The notes: generated by a model not told the origin, from the sequence alone. Numbered from the stretch's first letter, positions 46,388 to 55,559 are shown. The stretch: 64,000 bases of DNA from Arthrobacter sp. D5-1 (GCF_017357425.1 NZ_CP014572.1:62001-126000), one strand, 5' to 3'. Numbers and translations are program-made.

Positions 46388-47068
46388 ATGATGACAACCG
46401 TCGTTTTGCCTTTTTCTGTGCCCGAACACTCATCTGCAGCAGCAGGTCTGACTGGCGTCTCCCAATGGGCTGTGGAGCTGATGGAGGGAATCGGCGCGCC
46501 CGGTGCCGGACTGATCGTGGCACTGGAGAACCTTTTCCCGCCGCTGCCCAGCGAGATCATTCTCCCGCTGGCCGGCTTCACAGCCAGCCGGGGTAGCTTC
46601 AGCCTGGTCGAGGCGCTGCTATGGACCACCATCGGCTCAGTGCTCGGAGCATGGCTGCTCTACGGGATAGGCGCCCTCTTAGGCCGGGACCGGATGCGGG
46701 CCATCGCGCGCAGACTGCCCCTGGTGGATGTCGAAGATGTGGACAAAGCCGAAAACTGGTTCCACCGCTACGGGTACCGTGCGGTTTTTTTCGGCCGAAT
46801 GGTCCCCTTGTTCCGGTCCCTGATCTCCATTCCGGCAGGGATCGGGCGGATGAGCGTGTGGAAATTCCTGCTGCTGACGCTCGGGGGAAGTTTGATCTGG
46901 AATACGGTATTTGTCCTCGCGGGTTTCTACCTGGGCGAGAACTGGCATCTGGTCGAGCAGTACGCCGGAATCCTTCAAAAAGCCGTGATCGCCGGCCTCG
47001 CCCTAGCCATCGTCTGGTGGGTGGCCGCGAAGATGACTAAGCGACGCGAGAAAGCCGACGCTACCTGA
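46388..47068 (+). CDS. DedA/VTT family membrane protein
   Basis: 226 residues with the DedA/VTT (SNARE-associated) signature ENLFPPLPSEIILPLAGFTA, the FFGRMVPLFRSLISIPAG re-entrant motif and four to five membrane segments. Members flip phospholipids such as phosphatidylethanolamine or undecaprenyl phosphate and affect membrane potential and metal sensitivity. A short basic C-terminus ends the protein. The ATG at 46388 (or 46391) follows GGAGACCA. A terminator-like hairpin lies about 125 bases downstream. Confidence 0.9.
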   Translation: MMTTVVLPFSVPEHSSAAAGLTGVSQWAVELMEGIGAPGAGLIVALENLFPPLPSEIILPLAGFTASRGSFSLVEALLWTTIGSVLGAWLLYGIGALLGRDRMRAIARRLPLVDVEDVDKAENWFHRYGYRAVFFGRMVPLFRSLISIPAGIGRMSVWKFLLLTLGGSLIWNTVFVLAGFYLGENWHLVEQYAGILQKAVIAGLALAIVWWVAAKMTKRREKADAT

Positions 47069-47193
47069 GTGAAGCCACCGGACGTCTTCTGGAATCCTGT
47101 CACGGGGCGGACGACCCTTCAGGACTTCATCTATCGCAGGAATTCACCATGTGTTCGGGCGGGGCCTCAACCCTGCCGAGGCCTGAAATTGGC

Positions 47194-47228
47194 GAAGCTC
47201 CAGTCAAATAGCGGTTGACCGGAGCTTC
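47194..47228. terminator. Hairpin after dedA
   Basis: Arms 47194-47207 and 47215-47228 pair over 14 bases with one mismatch (GAAGCTCC.GTCAA and complement), loop of seven bases. No T-run follows. Confidence 0.5.
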
Positions 47229-47268
47229 GGTCCATTATGTGCCGGTAAACCTGAGGATTACCTGTGAG

Positions 47269-47312
47269 GCTGGAGAGGGAATCTCGATTATCACCGTCTA
47301 AGAAAACCGTTG
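47269..47312. repeat. Dispersed recombination-site-like repeat C (diverged)
   Basis: Contains GGAATCTCGATTATC, then TCTAAGAAAACC and GCAG, matching most conserved positions of the repeats at 39308 and 52209 at the same spacing. Lies just before the convergent gene ending at 47337. Confidence 0.35.
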
Positions 47313-47336
47313 CAGACGGTGGGTATTTCCGGGGTT

Positions 47337-48044
47337 TCAGCGCACGTAGGGCGGGACGGAGGCGTCGTTGAAGGGCTCGAACCAGTCCTCGACTTTCATC
47401 GGTGCAAGGCCCAGCTGCATGTTCAGCTCGATGTCGCCTTCGAAGCCGTCCATGGCGTTCTGGTAGAGCATTTCGCTGTCTATGTCTTCGAGCATGTTTT
47501 GTTCCAGCATGCCCCGCCAGTCGCCCGGAAGGTCCAGGTCGTACAGGTCCTGAATGACTTCGACTTGGTCAAAAAGGCAGCGGAGCGCCAGTTCCTGGGC
47601 CACGCAGGACGGGTGGGTCCATCCCCGGATCAGTGCCCCGGTCATGTCCACGGCGATGACGAGGAACTGTTGGGTGAACCGGACGTCGTATTTATCGGCG
47701 TGCCGGGGTGGAAGTCCGGACAGGACGAAGGTGGTGGCGATGTCCTGGCGGTCGATCCGGTCGAGCTTCAGCAGGCCGTTGAGATCCTCGAAGAGCTGGT
47801 CTATTAGGACGGCCGATGCCTCCCAGAGGGATCCGGCCAGGAGCGTTGCCTGGAACAGGCTCTGGTCGCGCTGCTCCGGCGTGATTGAACTTATCCATTC
47901 GAGGTCCTCAGCGTCCAGTCGGTTCCGTTGGTCCTCTGTCAGGTCCTCCAGCCGGGGTTCGAAACCCAGCTGCTCTAGGCTTAGGCCGGTCAGGTCCTCG
48001 CCGACGTGGAGCGCGTGCTCGATGTAGTTCTCGTCCCCGGTCAT
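47337..48044 (-). CDS. Hypothetical acidic protein, 235 residues
   Basis: Soluble, acidic, largely helical protein with no recognised motif; representative segments are LTEDQRNRLDAEDLEWISSI and RGWTHPSCVAQELALRCLFD. ATG at 48044 is chosen over the longer reading to 48149, since the extra residues are Gly/Pro-rich leader DNA, but its ribosome site is weak. Divergent from the AAA+ ATPase gene at 48161, so the two may share a control region. I do not know a function. Confidence 0.6.
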   Translation of the reverse strand: MTGDENYIEHALHVGEDLTGLSLEQLGFEPRLEDLTEDQRNRLDAEDLEWISSITPEQRDQSLFQATLLAGSLWEASAVLIDQLFEDLNGLLKLDRIDRQDIATTFVLSGLPPRHADKYDVRFTQQFLVIAVDMTGALIRGWTHPSCVAQELALRCLFDQVEVIQDLYDLDLPGDWRGMLEQNMLEDIDSEMLYQNAMDGFEGDIELNMQLGLAPMKVEDWFEPFNDASVPPYVR

Positions 48045-48160
48045 GGCCCCGATGCTACCGCCTCCCCCGGGCCCGTCTTGCTTCAGGTCGAGGGGGCGGT
48101 CTATGGTGGCAGGAGTTTCACCACTTTCACCGGTTTCACCTAGTTTCACCCGAGGAGGGT

Positions 48161-49249
48161 ATGGTGCAGAATCCCTTCAAGCCGACGGCCGGAGCGACGC
48201 CTCCTGAGCTGGTCGGACGGGCCGGGCTGCTGGACGATTTCGAGTATGGCCTGCAGCAGGGTTCCGGAGCCCCTGGGCTCTTGACTATCATCACCGGCTC
48301 CCGGGGCATCGGCAAGACGGTCATGTTGAGCGAAGCCGAAGGTATCGCCCGGAATCACGGGTGGGCTGTGATTTCCCGGACGGCCACGCCGGGCTTCCTC
48401 GCCGGGGTTGGTGATGACATGCTCCGCCTCCTTGATGAACTCGGGGACGGGCCTCCGTCCCGGAAGATCACCGCTTTTTCAGCGGCAGGGTTCGGACTGA
48501 CGACCCAGCTTCCGCCGGAACGTGCCGTGGACTGGCGCCGGACCGGGAACGACCTGCTGCGCCTGCTGGACGCGAAAGGCACAGGACTCGTCATCACCAT
48601 CGATGAGATCCATGCCGTCGACAGGGCGGAGATCGCCCAGCTGGCCGCCGACGTCCAGCACTTCATCCGCGACGGGCTGCCCATCGGCCTGATCTTCGCC
48701 GGCCTGCCATCAGCCGTGTCGGACCTTCTCAATGAAGGCGTTGCCACCTTCCTGCGTCGGGCCGACAGGATCAATCTTCATGAGGCAGCTATCGCCGAAG
48801 TCACCGCCTCGTACAGCGAGCTCTTCAGCCAGGGAGGCATCAGCATCTCCCCCGACCTCATCAACCAGGCCGCCGAAGCAACCGAAGGGTATCCCTTCCT
48901 GATCCAACTGGTGGGCTACTATCTCTGGCTGGAAGCCGACAGGGCAGGATGGAAACTCGACGTGACCAACGTTCAGCGTGGAATCGCTGCCGCCCAACGA
49001 CGAAACACCTTAGTAGTCGTCGAGTCGGCACTGTCGGACATCTCAGACAAAGACCGCGAGTTCCTGAACGCAATGGCCGGCCAGGACGGCCCCTCTGCCG
49101 CCGGTCAAATCGGCGCCATCCTCAAAGCCAAACCCAACGTCGTGTCCAAATACCGCAACAGGCTCATCGCCGCGGGCCTGATTGAGTCTGCCGGCTACGG
49201 CAAAGTGGACTTCGCAATCCCCGGGCTCCGCCAATACCTCCGCGAGTAG
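48161..49249 (+). CDS. AAA+ ATPase (Orc1/Cdc6-like, AAA_16)
   Basis: 362 residues. Walker A is ITGSRGIGKTVML, Walker B is GLVITIDEIHAV, and a sensor region IGLIFAGLPSAVSD follows. The C-terminal ~90 residues (DREFLNAMAGQDGPSAAGQI, NVVSKYRNRLIAAGLIESAG) look like a winged helix, as in Orc1/Cdc6-type ATPases. ATG at 48161 follows GAGGAGGG. Such stand-alone ATPases occur in actinobacteria on plasmids and islands, sometimes with defence genes. Actual role unknown. Confidence 0.8.
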   Translation: MVQNPFKPTAGATPPELVGRAGLLDDFEYGLQQGSGAPGLLTIITGSRGIGKTVMLSEAEGIARNHGWAVISRTATPGFLAGVGDDMLRLLDELGDGPPSRKITAFSAAGFGLTTQLPPERAVDWRRTGNDLLRLLDAKGTGLVITIDEIHAVDRAEIAQLAADVQHFIRDGLPIGLIFAGLPSAVSDLLNEGVATFLRRADRINLHEAAIAEVTASYSELFSQGGISISPDLINQAAEATEGYPFLIQLVGYYLWLEADRAGWKLDVTNVQRGIAAAQRRNTLVVVESALSDISDKDREFLNAMAGQDGPSAAGQIGAILKAKPNVVSKYRNRLIAAGLIESAGYGKVDFAIPGLRQYLRE

Positions 49250-49309
49250 ATTGACAGAAGGGTGGATCTACGTATAGACGCTGTGGCCCTCACGTCGTAA
49301 CCTCCAGAC

Positions 49310-49903
49310 ATGAGTTACCGGCTGTCTTCGCTCCTAAACGTAAGTCCTGTCGATGGACGTTATGTTTTCCTCCTGGTCGAATGGAATGACTTCGCCCATG
49401 GAGTCAAGGAAGAGCTGCACCGCCAAGCGGACGCTTTTGGACAGGCCATGCGTACCAACGGGGTATTTATCAGGGCATTCGAACGATCGACTGACGCCGT
49501 CGTTGAAGAAGTGATGGATAAGCAATGGCCAGCCGAAATTGCCGAGAGGTTCATGACGGACCAGGAGCCCATCATCCTGATATTCGACCGGGACTGGGCG
49601 GATTTTGATCCTAGGGAACATCCTTATGGAATCATTTGGGTTTCCGACTTCCAGGATGACCCAGCTGCTGTACGTCCGTTGCTTTCCGAGCTAGCAATGC
49701 GAACTGCCAGGGGGGATGACATAATCGCTTACCTACAGGAGGTCGCCGAGAAGGAACGACGCACAAGCGCCCTTGATGTTGTGGAGCGCGGCACAGGGTT
49801 GCTTGCCCGAATCGCCAGTTACGTAGAAATAAAGCCGGAAATCTTTGGCGTAGCGGTGGACCTAAAAGCCATCTTGCGGGACATGGCGGAGCGAAAGACA
49901 TAG
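49310..49903 (+). CDS. Hypothetical protein, 197 residues
   Basis: Soluble protein with mixed alpha/beta character: SPVDGRYVFLLVEWNDFAHG near the start, PIILIFDRDWADFDPREHPY in the middle and a helical C-terminus (VDLKAILRDMAERKT). No known motif. It begins 60 bases after the AAA+ ATPase on the same strand and its codon use is slightly less GC-rich. A functional partnership with the ATPase is possible but unsupported. Confidence 0.6.
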   Translation: MSYRLSSLLNVSPVDGRYVFLLVEWNDFAHGVKEELHRQADAFGQAMRTNGVFIRAFERSTDAVVEEVMDKQWPAEIAERFMTDQEPIILIFDRDWADFDPREHPYGIIWVSDFQDDPAAVRPLLSELAMRTARGDDIIAYLQEVAEKERRTSALDVVERGTGLLARIASYVEIKPEIFGVAVDLKAILRDMAERKT

Positions 49904-50254
49904 CGCAGAGCCTGCGGTTGGCCCCGGGTCATCAGGGATCCCGGACCGTCAAGAGGGGCTGACTCTAGACGTGCTGAAACCGTGAACCGGCCCCACGCCC
50001 GGCAAGTACTCTCGGGCGAAGTCACATGGAGCTCCCCAACAAGGACAGAGAGCACTCGCCGCTGCACATCCTCCGACAAATACATACTTCCAGCAACAAA
50101 CCACGACCAAGCCACGGTGTTGGCAAGGCTATGAAGCCCTCCGGTTTTGGCGGTCAAGAGAAGCGTTGAACAGATCACTGCTACGCGGAAGGGGCACCAA
50201 GATGGGAACACGTCTGCCGCGATCATGCCCATCCTGCCCGTCGATTGGCGCGGT
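49904..50254. other. Gene-free stretch
   Basis: About 350 bases between convergent genes (hypothetical at 49310 and serine hydrolase). I see no convincing coding region, hairpin with T-run or RNA gene. Confidence 0.4.
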
Positions 50255-51430
50255 TTATGGGCAGAGCCGGTCCAGGGTCTCTTGGAGGGCAGAGACCATT
50301 TGGTCATCCCATAGGTTGAACTTGTCATCCGTTCTCGGATCCTCAACGGGTGCGGGCATCGGAGGTGGTATCAGGGTCATCGTGGCCTGGTACTGGCCAT
50401 CGGTGCTCGCGACTGACGCGGTGCGGTAGGTCCAGAACCCGCCAGTACCGCCGAACCGGTGCTTATCGTCGCAGTCCTGGTTCCACTTCCAGAGCCCGAG
50501 ACCGTACAGCGGGAAGGCCTCGGTCTTGGTCATTTCCCGGAGTGAGTCTTTGGACAACAGGTCCCCGCGAAACAATGCTGCGTAGAAGTCGTTGATATCG
50601 GACATGGTGGAAATTGCTCCGTAAGCAGGCGATCCTAGAACACCCGGTGATTCAGTGACATCAAGGCGTTCTCCGCCGTAGGTGATGTAGCCCCGGATCA
50701 CTCCGGGTTCAGCAGCTGCAGCCTGATCTAGGGCTGTATCCTCCAGTTTCAGCGGATCAATAACGTCCTCGCGCAGCACCTCGGTAAACGGGCGGCCCCG
50801 CAACTTCTCCACGAGCTGCCCCAAGGCCATATAACCGGAATCGGAATAGCGGAAAGAGCCTACGTCCCGAGCCTCCCACGGCAGTTGCGCCGTAAGTTCC
50901 AGGGCCCGTTGTGTAGTGATGTCTTCTGCAATAACACTCGGGACGTCGGCGTCGGTTTTCTCGGTGGCGTCCCGGAAGGTGCGCATGCCCGAGGTGTGTC
51001 CCAGAAGCTGCCGGACGGTGATGGGGCCGGGTGGTTTGAGGACATTGGTGAAGCTGTCCAGGATGCCGTTCACCGGATCGTCCAGACCGATGAGGCCGTC
51101 TTCCACCAGCTTCATGACCGAGACGGCTGTCATTGACTTGGTGATACTCGCGATGAACACCTGGTCGTCCGGCGTCGTCGCTTCCTTCGACTCCAGGTTC
51201 CGGACGCCATATGCCCGGGACCACGTTCCTCCCGGCCACCTGACTTCCGCCACCACTGCAACAGAGCCCTGGTCCACAAAAGCGCGCATGGTGTTATCGA
51301 TAGATCTGGTCGGCGGAGGCGCGGTGCCAAAGGAGGCCGGCGCGGGTACGGGTTCGGAGTAAGTGCACGCACCCAGTGCCAGCGCAGTTGTGGCCACTGC
51401 GCTAAGAAAAGGAATGAAGGACGTTTTCAT
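50255..51430 (-). CDS. Serine hydrolase lipoprotein (class C beta-lactamase / D,D-peptidase family)
   Basis: 391 residues with a lipoprotein signal (ATTALALGAC, Cys22). The catalytic SxxK is SITK (Ser95, Lys98) and the YxN-like motif is YSDSGY, with Asp where Asn is usual. The third HxG-type motif appears as FGGTGGFW, lacking the histidine. Relatives include D-Ala-D-Ala carboxypeptidases, esterases and class C beta-lactamases; the altered motifs make a true beta-lactamase less likely. ATG at 51430 is the natural start before the signal peptide. Confidence 0.85.
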   Translation of the reverse strand: MKTSFIPFLSAVATTALALGACTYSEPVPAPASFGTAPPPTRSIDNTMRAFVDQGSVAVVAEVRWPGGTWSRAYGVRNLESKEATTPDDQVFIASITKSMTAVSVMKLVEDGLIGLDDPVNGILDSFTNVLKPPGPITVRQLLGHTSGMRTFRDATEKTDADVPSVIAEDITTQRALELTAQLPWEARDVGSFRYSDSGYMALGQLVEKLRGRPFTEVLREDVIDPLKLEDTALDQAAAAEPGVIRGYITYGGERLDVTESPGVLGSPAYGAISTMSDINDFYAALFRGDLLSKDSLREMTKTEAFPLYGLGLWKWNQDCDDKHRFGGTGGFWTYRTASVASTDGQYQATMTLIPPPMPAPVEDPRTDDKFNLWDDQMVSALQETLDRLCP

Positions 51431-51601
51431 GACGCCGCCTGATAAATGAAAGGGCTGAAGGGGGCGGGCCGCACACTACGCCGCTCCCGGTCAAGGGCTC
51501 CCCGGCGCATTAGTCCCAGCGCTTCAAGTTTAAGTACTGTGCCCTTGCCCGGTCGAGTGCCATTCCTGGGCTGTCTCCAGAGGAAGGCGAAGACGGCAGG
51601 C

Positions 51602-51760
51602 TTACCACCACTTCGTCAGCGCCCAGCCATTTTGTGCGCCGTTTCCGCCGTCGCCATCCTTACCGCAGCGCAAGCAACGCTTATACAAACCTCCATCCTC
51701 GGCATGTTCAACGTGCCAATGATGCCGGAGATTCAGCTTGCACAGCAGAGCCTGGATCAT
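51602..51760 (-). CDS. Small zinc-ribbon-like protein, 52 residues
   Basis: MIQALLCKLNLRHHWHVEHA followed by EDGGLYKRCLRCGKDGDG: a pattern of Cys, clustered His and CxxC seen in many very small actinobacterial proteins. ATG at 51760 follows GGAG by seven bases. Likely binds zinc; role unknown. The C-terminus ends NGWALTKWW. Overlapping longer readings on either strand look like shadows. Confidence 0.5.
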   Translation of the reverse strand: MIQALLCKLNLRHHWHVEHAEDGGLYKRCLRCGKDGDGGNGAQNGWALTKWW

Positions 51761-52744
51761 GGCCAACTCCGATCCGAATCGCAGCGCTCTAAAGTTCAAT
51801 ACTGGCCTTTAGACCGCCGCAATAGAAGACGAAATTAGTGGCCAGGCTAACGGGCAACCGGCTGCGCGTCTCCTGCCCAGAAACCACTGAAGAGGCAGTC
51901 CCGATCGTCTGAGTTAGGCAGCTTTCAAAAGCCTTCTGCCAACTCAACACAAACTCCACTAACCCGAGAGGGACCTCGGCTGTCCCCGGCCTGTTCAACC
52001 ATAAATGAAGACGAGGGACCCTACGAGCACATGGTCTGCCCGCCCACAGCCAGGGACGCTTGTCATAGGATATCCAACGCTACTGCTGCGAGGGAGCCAC
52101 TCTAACGGCCCCCAATCCCAGCCGTGGATAACCCGAATTGACTCCACCCATAGACGGATCAAAGGCGCCATCAGTTAGTCACGTGATCGTCAACCTGCCC
52201 TGAAGGCAGGTTGACGGAATCTCCATTATCGGCTCTTAAATAACTGGAGCAGAAGTAGCTGCAAAAACTCCCGTGCATGAACGCGGAACAGGCCTTGCCG
52301 TAGGTTGGTGGCTGATCCCAGCTGGCATCGGGCTCCGCCACGTGGGCTCGCTCTTGGTCTCAGGAATCTATGGAGTCAGCCCCCATCTCTCGACCCGCAA
52401 GCTGGTCGGTCTACCTCTGAGACCCGACCCTGTGTGGCTGGTATAGCAGCACACAGCTGCGTTCGAGCATCCGGGCCAACCTCAGCTCTGCTACAGCGGC
52501 CTCGGAATGCCGTTTACCGCCCGTTTGCTTGAGGGCCCCTGAAATCTTCACTTCTGATCCTCAAGATTGGTCATGACTTTTCCCAAGGATGAAGGCAATT
52601 TTGAGCTGCCCCCGAAGGATGTCCTCGATGGCGCCTGACCAGCGTGCTGAACGAAGTGCCCGCCCCGTATAGAGTCGGTGCGCCCGGTGCAACATGGGCT
52701 AGGGTCAATAGGTTGGGGACCGCAACTTACGTGGCAAGGATCCT
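51761..52744. other. Gene-poor stretch with one dispersed repeat
   Basis: Nearly 1 kb without a convincing gene. Holds a 9-bp hairpin (CAACCTGCC / GGCAGGTTG, about 52192-52214) directly before the recombination-site-like repeat at 52209-52277. Short open readings here (for example 52305-52532) lack ribosome sites and sensible composition. Confidence 0.4.
52209..52277. repeat. Dispersed recombination-site-like repeat B
   Basis: GTTGACGGAATCTCCATTAT followed by CGGC and later GGAGCAGAAGTAGCTGC. Same layout as the repeat at 39308, where the duplicated plasmid block ends. Confidence 0.5.
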
Positions 52745-53128
52745 ATGGGCAGTATTGAGATCACGGACAAAGGCACTCTTGAACTCGCACATGGATTTTT
52801 GCGCTTGCGCTGGAGCGCAGGTCAGACCATTGGAGTGGATGAGGCTCACTGTGCTGCCGCGGCAGTAGACGCGCTCGGCCAGGGAGGTAGCCTTCCGATG
52901 CTCATACACGTTGAAAAAGTGAGCTTCACACGGGAAGCCCGCAAAGTATTTCCGACGCCGGGAAGCGTTTCACGCATTGCGCTCCTGGGTTCGTCTCCGG
53001 TGGATTATGCCATTGCCCTCTTCCTACTGAGGGTAAGCCCGCTGCCTTGCCCGGTCGCGTACTTCACCTCCTCAAGGAAGGCCATGACCTGGCTTCGCCG
53101 GGACATGGATCTGACCGCGGGCGGGTAA
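52745..53128 (+). CDS. STAS/SEC14-like single-domain protein, paralogue 1
   Basis: 127 residues, one domain: a beta hairpin (LELAHGFLRLRWSAGQTIGV), helix, PMLIHVEKVSFTREARKVF and SVSRIALLGSSPVDYAIALF, ending KAMTWLRRDMD. This pattern matches small actinobacterial STAS/SEC14-like proteins (DUF7793 type). ATG at 52745 follows AAGGATCC. A diverged paralogue lies at 53383 on the opposite strand, convergent with it. Function unknown; possible ligand- or regulator-binding role. Confidence 0.6.
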   Translation: MGSIEITDKGTLELAHGFLRLRWSAGQTIGVDEAHCAAAAVDALGQGGSLPMLIHVEKVSFTREARKVFPTPGSVSRIALLGSSPVDYAIALFLLRVSPLPCPVAYFTSSRKAMTWLRRDMDLTAGG

Positions 53129-53382
53129 GTGCCCACCAGACACGCGTCTCAGGTGGCAGTATCTGTCGAGAAGAGCTCTTTCGTGGCGACGATGCACAGG
53201 AAAAACCCTCGCAGAAGCAAGGACTTAGCGGGAATTAGAGAACAACGAATGGTCGATCTCTGCCTTGACCTTCTGGCCTCGTTATGCTCTTGCGGCCGCC
53301 GAAGGGGTCCGAGACGGCACTGGCGTTCCATCCGCGCTTGATGTTTTTGGTATGCACCCGGATGACGGTTTAGATTCTCTCC

Positions 53383-53763
53383 TCAAGTTTCTTCGGGGGT
53401 CTTGAGCCATGTGAGGGCCTCATGCATCGAGCCAAACATCCGTGTGGGGCACGGCAGGGTGTGCCGGGCCTGGTAGTAGCTCATGAAGATATGATCCAGC
53501 GGTGAGGTTCCAAGGATGGCGACACGGGTGAGCGGCCATGGGCCGGCAAAGACGCTCATGGCCCTAAGGTCCACCCACTGGACTTCGGGGCTTTCAAGCA
53601 GGAGCGGATGCTCGCGCCCGTTGCAGAGCCTGTTGATGTTTTGCATCGCCTCAAGGGCATGCCTCTCCAGAATCACTGCTCCGGTGCTCCAGCGCAGGAA
53701 CACGACGCCGTCTCTGAGTTCGATGTGGGCTGTCGGGGCGACGGGCGGTGGAGGAGACATCAT
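53383..53763 (-). CDS. STAS/SEC14-like single-domain protein, paralogue 2
   Basis: 126 residues aligning with the neighbour at 52745: IELRDGVVFLRWSTGAVILE, HPLLLESPEVQWVDLRAMSV, LTRVAILGTSPLDHIFMSYY and the end EALTWLKTPEE. ATG at 53763 follows GGAAGGAC. The two genes point towards each other across about 250 bases with no other gene. A tandem origin followed by inversion is plausible. Confidence 0.6.
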   Translation of the reverse strand: MMSPPPPVAPTAHIELRDGVVFLRWSTGAVILERHALEAMQNINRLCNGREHPLLLESPEVQWVDLRAMSVFAGPWPLTRVAILGTSPLDHIFMSYYQARHTLPCPTRMFGSMHEALTWLKTPEET

Positions 53764-54139
53764 GTCCTTCCCTGCCAGTTGCACATCTGGGCTCCTGCGA
53801 AGGGGCGCTATCTGGGTGCTGGAGCGTCGACACGATCCGTTCGGGGCCTGACCATGCATCGTACCCTGATTGGCCGATGTGCAAACACGCTGGATGGCCA
53901 AGCCATTGAAGGGATCACTGCCCAGAGCGGACAGCGGAAGGTGCGCTCCCTGGACACGGACGGATTCAGCCGGCCTTCCTGTCGGAGAGAGGAAAGCCGT
54001 TCACCCGGCCTCGGGCGTTGCCGTCCCACCAATGCCGGAGGTAGATGCGCGGCGTCCCCTTGGGGGCGGGTAACAGCACACTTCACGAGGACCTGAGGTC
54101 AACGGTGCTGGTCGATGTGAAAGTACTGCCTGACAGCGC

Positions 54140-54176
54140 ATGGCCCGCCCTCCGAAAAATGGAGGCCGGGCCATGG
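54140..54176. terminator. Strong hairpin after the DUF4383/DUF2382 remnant
   Basis: CATGGCCCGCCCTCC pairs with GGAGGCCGGGCCATG (one mismatch) around a seven-base A-rich loop. It would terminate the minus-strand marR unit. Confidence 0.6.
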
Positions 54177-54222
54177 GCGGTTAGGTGCACTGTCCCGGAG
54201 GCGCTCCGGAACCGGGCTGTAG

Positions 54223-54502
54223 TTATCGGTTGGTGCGGCCGTCGTCGTCGAGTTCGATGTTTTCCTTGCGGATTTCTTCGTTGACGGTGACGTTTTCGGT
54301 TACGGTGTCCTTGTCGAGGCGGACGTGTTCGACGGGGGACGGTTTCCTTCTGCACGCCCCGGTGGCCGGCGAAGGAAAGCGCTTGGTAGTTGCTGGTGAT
54401 GCCGGGGATGAAACCGAGGACTCCGGCCAGCAGGAAGACGGCCCCTACTGCCTGGGCTGCTCGTTGGAGGGAGGTTTTGGGTCCGGAAGTCCGGTTCGTC
54501 AT
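54223..54502 (-). pseudogene. Chimeric remnant: DUF4383 N-terminus joined to DUF2382 C-terminus
   Basis: ATG at 54502 overlaps the marR stop (ATGA) and starts a DUF4383 membrane protein (AVGAVFLLAGVLGFIPGITS, NYQALSFAGH). After about 46 residues it switches to VQKETVP, which in another frame continues VEHVRLDKDTVTENVTVNEE, the end of a DUF2382 (YsnF/AvaK) stress domain, stopping at 54223. One extra C in a C5 run shifts the frame. So two stress-type genes have been joined by a deletion and then frameshifted; a working product is unlikely unless the C-run is a sequencing error. Confidence 0.65.
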
Positions 54503-55050
54503 CGCCACGTATCTGCTCCTTTTTCAACGTGAAGTACCTGGGTTGGATCCTGCGTGTTGGTCGAATTTGAGGATGTTGCTGACCGGCGCTGTCTGGGTCC
54601 GTGCGGGACAAAACCGCTGGGCTCGGTGTTCCTGAGGTGGCGGATGTGTTGCTCCAGCTGGTGGCGGAACAGTGCTTCGTCTTCGGCTTCGGTTTGTTCC
54701 CCTTCGCGGACGAGGGCCTCAGCTGCTGAGAGGACGTTGCGCCCCTTTCCGGTGAGGCGGATGTCGGCGCTCCTGCCGTCCCTGGCCGGCTCTTTGATCA
54801 GCAGCCCCAGGCTTTGCAGGCGCCGCACGACCTTGCCCAGGCTTTGCCTGCTCACGCAGAGGATAGCGGCGAGATCGGCGGCGGTGGTGGGCTCCAGCTC
54901 GGCCGCGGTCTCCAGTGCGTCCAGTGATCCTGTAGTCAGCCCGAGCCGGGCAAGCCGACGGTTGAGCCGCCGCTCATTGAGCCGGGCAGCGACGCTGACG
55001 AGCCGGTATGTGGCCCACTGGTCAGGAAACGGGCCGGGTCGGGCCTTCAT
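54499..55050 (-). CDS. MarR-family transcriptional regulator
   Basis: 183 residues. Winged-helix core of the MarR type: LGLTTGSLDALETAAELEPT, TAADLAAILCVSRQSLGKVV, RRLQSLGLLIKEPARDGRSA. ATG at 55050 is chosen; the ~70 residues of longer reading are Pro/Arg/Ser-rich shadow sequence. The C-terminus beyond about residue 145 is unusual (HGPRQRRSATSSNSTNTQDP) and reads across decayed DNA, so the original end may be lost. The overlapping downstream start suggests co-expression with the DUF4383 remnant. Confidence 0.75.
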   Translation of the reverse strand: MKARPGPFPDQWATYRLVSVAARLNERRLNRRLARLGLTTGSLDALETAAELEPTTAADLAAILCVSRQSLGKVVRRLQSLGLLIKEPARDGRSADIRLTGKGRNVLSAAEALVREGEQTEAEDEALFRHQLEQHIRHLRNTEPSGFVPHGPRQRRSATSSNSTNTQDPTQVLHVEKGADTWR

Positions 55051-55141
55051 GTGCCGCGGCCCGCCCACAAGTGGTTGCTGGTCCGGGTCCGAAGCCCGCC
55101 CCGCCGAGTCGCGGGGCGGCTGCGTACCCTGTCCCGGGCGC

Positions 55142-55525
55142 TCACGTGCTTTGGACGGTGTCCTTGGCCTCTGCCGCGCGGTCTTTGACGTCCGTGACGG
55201 CGCCCTGGCTTTCGGCCTTGACGTTCTGGGCACCCTCGGCGGCGGTGGTTTTGACGTTGTCAATGGCTTCCTGGGCCGGTTCCTTCAAATCCTGAACCAT
55301 GTCCTTGGCCGCGTAAGTGACCTGGGTGGCGAGGGGTTCGGCGGCGGTTTTGAGCTGCCGCGCTGCCTCGCGTTCCTTGGTGCTGGCGGGGATCAGGGAG
55401 GAGAGCAGCATTCCGGCGCCGAAAGCGATCAGGCCCGCGGCCATCGGGTTGCCCTGGGCCTTGGCCTTCACCTGGGACGGGGCGGCGGAAATCGCGTCAC
55501 CGGCATCGGAGAGCTTGGCTGTGAC
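55142..55525 (-). pseudogene. DUF3618-like membrane/apolipophorin-type protein, N-terminus missing
   Basis: Clear C-terminal part of an actinobacterial stress protein: AGDAISAAPSQVKAKAQGNP, a membrane segment GLIAFGAGMLLSSLIP and repeated amphipathic helices with Ala/Glu/Lys (DMVQDLKEPAQEAIDNVKTT). The sequence upstream of about 55525 is unrelated, so the start and first ~70 residues are lost. It abuts the CorA remnant on the other strand. Confidence 0.65.
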
Positions 55526-55559
55526 AGATAATCGTCGTCTCTGGAGTTGCCAACTCGAC

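Noticed and set aside
51446..51838. 130-codon plus-strand reading near the serine hydrolase
   Set aside because: Runs antisense to the better-supported 52-residue zinc-ribbon gene and has no ribosome site.
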